From NCBI GenBank assembly GCA_024689605.1, contig JAILDD010000189.1:1-8450 (forward strand): a DNA stretch of 8,450 nt. Reading direction: 5' to 3'. This document shows, piece after piece, positions 6,081-8,450 of the stretch; within the stretch, counting starts at the first letter, position 1; every line of letters begins with the position of its first letter. The stretch is from Lachnospiraceae bacterium. Lineage in GTDB: Bacteria > Bacillota_A > Clostridia > Lachnospirales > Lachnospiraceae. A program made the translations under genes and the position numbers. The notes beneath the pieces are model-generated. The model did not search any database, was not told where the DNA came from, and saw nothing but the letters and a program-made list of their open reading frames with translations.

Positions 6081-7475
6081 TTACACAGGATTTCCACCCT
6101 GTCCGTTTCCGAATGTGTTGGCATTTCCGAAAGTATTCGTATTACCGAAAGGATCTGCATTTCCGAAACCGTTTGAACTGCCTGCCCCCTGTACTGTCGC
6201 TCCCTGCCCCTGGGGTGTGCCGTACAGACCACGTCCTGAATCATCACCAAAGGAATTCACGCTATTGTAATTCTGTGATAATCCGTTCCCCGAAAATACA
6301 TTTTCTGCCGGCTGTGAGATACTGCCAAGGATCGGATCCATGGATGCGCTGCCTCCCGGAATCTGTGACTGGAGACCGTTACCGTTGAGGCCTGTAGTCT
6401 TGCTTTCATAAGTGCTGACCGGCTGAGGTGCACCTCCGCCAAGATAAGAATCCATGCTCCCGCCTGCTGTCCGTGCAGCGAAAGGATTCGGATTATTTAC
6501 AGGCTGACTTTCAGCTGAAGCACCTACTATTTCCGGTGCTACCGCCTGATTTCCAAACATGGGATTTACATTTTTAAGAGCATCCGGAGTTTCCGTCGGT
6601 GCAGTCTGAGGTGTAAAAGTCTCCTCTTTCTTACCATACGCCGTAACGGCCCCGCCCTGTGCTGCAAAACCTGCAGATGCCGCAGCAGTATCTACCTTGG
6701 CTGAACTTGCAAATGCTGATTTCACATTCGATGCGCTAAAATCATCCTGATCATTTCCCTGAGGTCCATAGTACTCCCTTGCAGTCTTGGGTGCCATGGA
6801 ATTCATAAAGCTCTCATCCCTGCGCTCTTTTATGAGAAGCACCAGGAATACCAGGCCAACAAGTGTGAAAACAGCACCAAGGATAAGCGTCGTACGGTGC
6901 TGTCCTTTATCCTGCACTATATAATAAGGCGTAAAATATTCCAGGGTTTCCTCTCTTGAAAGAGAAAGACCTATCTCCTCATTATATTCCATGAGCAGGT
7001 CTATATCCTCATCTGTAAGCTTCTTGAGTATCCCATCTGCCCTGAACAGTGTGGTTGGCATATTATCATATGTGCACAGACTGCTGTCATACCAGTTCCA
7101 CGTCTTGTCCATCTGACTTTCAAGCTGTGAATACTGTGATGTTCCGGCAGCAATTATAACGGAATGATCCCAGTACATTTCGCCATTGCTGTCCTGATGT
7201 ATAATGGGGATTTCAAAATAACCGGAAGTTTCCTTTTCAGAGGTAACCACACCGAAAGTCTTTTTCTGGGTTACAACAGAAATAGGCTGGCCCCAGACGC
7301 ACCTGACATCCACTGCTACATGCTGACCATTCTTCAATGCCGCAAACCCGGCATCATCCAGCTCATACAGATCCACCGCAGGTTTTGAAAGGGCGATGGT
7401 GTTCTTCACAGAAGGAACAAACATAACCACACCTATCACAAGAAACACCAGCATCAATTTTAATTTCATACTCAT
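6081..7475 (-). CDS. Two-TM membrane protein with low-complexity FGN-repeat tail, function unknown
   Basis: I do not recognise this 464-residue protein. An N-terminal membrane segment (about 5-28) is followed by a folded-looking, probably extracellular domain (about 30-190) with many aromatic and charged residues. A second membrane segment follows (TLILGAVFTLVGLVFLVLLI, about 196-215), then a basic KERR stop-transfer. Everything after about 220 is low complexity, rich in Gly, Asn, Ser, Gln, Pro and Ala, ending with four FGN-led hexapeptides (437-460). By the positive-inside rule the tail is probably cytoplasmic. Start: ATG 7475 has GAGGG 6 nt upstream; the ATG two codons later fits less well. 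It lies 50 nt after the IIC gene with no terminator, so co-transcription is likely. It could be a sensor, scaffold or envelope protein; none of these is supported directly. Confidence 0.8.
   Translation of the reverse strand: MSMKLKLMLVFLVIGVVMFVPSVKNTIALSKPAVDLYELDDAGFAALKNGQHVAVDVRCVWGQPISVVTQKKTFGVVTSEKETSGYFEIPIIHQDSNGEMYWDHSVIIAAGTSQYSQLESQMDKTWNWYDSSLCTYDNMPTTLFRADGILKKLTDEDIDLLMEYNEEIGLSLSREETLEYFTPYYIVQDKGQHRTTLILGAVFTLVGLVFLVLLIKERRDESFMNSMAPKTAREYYGPQGNDQDDFSASNVKSAFASSAKVDTAAASAGFAAQGGAVTAYGKKEETFTPQTAPTETPDALKNVNPMFGNQAVAPEIVGASAESQPVNNPNPFAARTAGGSMDSYLGGGAPQPVSTYESKTTGLNGNGLQSQIPGGSASMDPILGSISQPAENVFSGNGLSQNYNSVNSFGDDSGRGLYGTPQGQGATVQGAGSSNGFGNADPFGNTNTFGNANTFGNGQGGNPV
6096..6167 (-). 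repeat. Four 18 bp tandem repeats encoding FGNxxx hexapeptides
   Basis: At the 3' end of the two-TM protein gene the codons for Phe-Gly-Asn recur every 18 nt, starting at 6167, 6149, 6131 and 6113 on the minus strand. They encode FGNADP, FGNTNT, FGNANT and FGNGQG. On the plus strand this is seen as TTTCCGAA or TTACCGAA at 6106, 6124, 6142 and 6160. An isolated FGN also occurs earlier in the tail (NPMFGNQ). The repeats are not identical at DNA level, which suggests an older expansion or selection for the peptide pattern. Confidence 0.85.
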
Positions 7476-7499
7476 AGCAAACCCTCAATAATTTATCCT

Positions 7500-7521
7500 A
7501 TAACTACGCATCCATAACTAC
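7500..7521. repeat. Short 14 bp-spaced direct repeat in the IIC to membrane-protein gap
   Basis: ATAACTAC occurs at 7500-7507 and 7514-7521, exactly 14 bp apart, inside the 50 bp gap 7476-7525. On the transcribed strand this reads GTAGTTATGGATGC then GTAGTTATAGGATA. No hairpin or U-tract is present. It may be a protein-binding site, or chance. Confidence 0.3.
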
Positions 7522-7525
7522 TGCA

Positions 7526-8450
7526 TTAATCAAGCTTAAGATCTCCGTCCTTTACCCAGCCTATCTTCCTGCAGGCCATATTGATAAGCGGTGCTATTAC
7601 CGCAGGCAGTACAAAAGATATAAGTATAAGCCCTATCCATTCCCATGCACCGGGAGTTATAGCCGCTGCGCCCTGCGTAAGTGCCGCTTCACTGGGATTA
7701 GTCCAGCCTGTGAACACACCGATCTGTCCTACCAGTCCGCAGGTACCCATACCGGATGATACCGGAGCGCCGTTCATCTGAAGCTTGAACACACATGTTG
7801 CAAGAGGTCCTGTTATGGCGCTGGTCACTATGGGTGCTATCCAAATGCGGGGATTCTTTATTATATTGGGCATCTGCAGCATGGAAGTACCGATTCCCTG
7901 GGATACAATGCCTCCCCATTTGTTTTCCTTAAAGCTCATAACAGCAAAGCCTACCATCTGGGCACAGCATCCTGCCACAGCGGCACCGCCTGCAAGACCG
8001 GTCAGTCCGAAAGCTGCACAGATTGCAGCCGAAGATATGGGCAACGTAAGGGCTATTCCTACCAGCACGGAAACAAGTATCCCCATAAGGAACGGCTGAA
8101 GCTCCGTCGCCCACATGATGAGATTACCGGTCCACATGGCAGCCTTTCCGAGAGGCGGTGCCACAAGTGCAGAGAGCCCGACTCCCACACCGATAGTTAC
8201 GAGCGGAGTCAATAGTATATCAACCTTTGTTTCCTTAGATACAAGCTTTCCGATCTCAGCTGCAAAGATAGCAACTACCAGCACGGCAAGAGGTCCGCCT
8301 GCGCCACCAAGCGCATTGGATGAAAATCCGACTGCAATAAGTGAAAAAAGAACAAGAGGAGGACACTTTAATGCATATCCTATGGCGACAGCCATTGCCG
8401 GACCGCTCATTGCACTTGCAAGTCCGCCTACTGTATATTCTTTCTCTGCT
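7526..8450 (-). CDS. PTS EIIC_2 / PfoR-type membrane transporter subunit IIC (5' end outside window)
   Basis: This is an integral membrane protein of the PTS_EIIC_2 family (PfoR-like), annotated in many Firmicutes as PTS sugar transporter subunit IIC; its sugar substrate is generally unknown. The frame is open to the right edge, giving at least 308 residues with the first residues missing (family about 340-360). The visible upstream residues read AEKEYTVGGLASAM, so the internal ATG at 8410 is not the real start. Family segments in order are GYALKCPPLVLFS, the GGAGGPLAV loop, VSKETKVDILLTP, ATELQPFLMGILVS, PISSAA, QMVGFAVMSF, GTSMLQMPNIIKNPRIWI and SSGMGTCGLVGQIG. Hydrophobicity suggests about 8-10 membrane segments. 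No IIA or IIB gene is in the window. It is probably followed on the same transcript by the two-TM protein. The identification rests on remembered family motifs. Confidence 0.87.
   Translation of the reverse strand, partial: AEKEYTVGGLASAMSGPAMAVAIGYALKCPPLVLFSLIAVGFSSNALGGAGGPLAVLVVAIFAAEIGKLVSKETKVDILLTPLVTIGVGVGLSALVAPPLGKAAMWTGNLIMWATELQPFLMGILVSVLVGIALTLPISSAAICAAFGLTGLAGGAAVAGCCAQMVGFAVMSFKENKWGGIVSQGIGTSMLQMPNIIKNPRIWIAPIVTSAITGPLATCVFKLQMNGAPVSSGMGTCGLVGQIGVFTGWTNPSEAALTQGAAAITPGAWEWIGLILISFVLPAVIAPLINMACRKIGWVKDGDLKLD

Noticed and set aside
7526..8410. ATG at 8410 as the start of the IIC gene.
   Set aside because: The frame stays open to the window edge with family-like residues upstream, and there is no ribosome-binding site before 8410; the gene is simply cut by the window.

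Overview
The window looks like a chromosomal stretch from a low-to-moderate GC Firmicute, most likely a clostridium of the Lachnospiraceae type. The evidence is strong GGAGG ribosome-binding sites on nearly every gene, a Gram-positive style lipoprotein signal on the solute-binding protein, an ABC operon order common in Clostridia and a PfoR-type PTS membrane component. I cannot name a genus from sequence alone.

Layout. Positions 1-4906, all minus strand and transcribed right to left, hold a branched-chain amino acid (LIV/HAAT family) ABC importer: livJ (substrate-binding lipoprotein, 4906-3662), livH (permease), livM (permease), livG (ATPase) and livF (ATPase, cut by the left window edge). 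livH-livM-livG are tightly packed (15 nt gap, then a 4 nt overlap). livJ is separated from livH by 270 nt carrying a GC-rich hairpin that pairs better on the transcribed strand. livG and livF are separated by 111 nt.

Positions 4907-5463 are a 557 bp divergent intergenic region. Its livJ side carries a candidate promoter and a candidate leader attenuator: an intrinsic-terminator-like hairpin plus a mutually exclusive upstream hairpin. Its other side is dominated by a 221 bp nested inverted repeat (5217-5437), which could fold as a large branched RNA or be a MITE-like palindromic element. It ends 26 bp before the next gene.

Positions 5464-6078 (plus) encode a HAD-superfamily hydrolase of the YihX/HAD-IA type. 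It converges with 6081-7475 (minus), an unrecognised two-TM membrane protein with a long low-complexity tail ending in FGN hexapeptide repeats. Upstream of that on the same strand, 7526-8450 is a PTS EIIC_2/PfoR-type membrane protein whose N terminus lies beyond the right edge; the two minus-strand genes are probably co-transcribed.

How it works together: LivJ captures leucine/isoleucine/valine-type amino acids outside the membrane, LivH/LivM form the pore and LivG/LivF power import. The hairpins before and after livJ probably set a high binding-protein to permease ratio and may gate entry into the operon. The other three genes have no evident functional link to the importer. The coding genes are ordinary; the most unusual material is the non-coding structure at 4962-5021 and 5217-5437.
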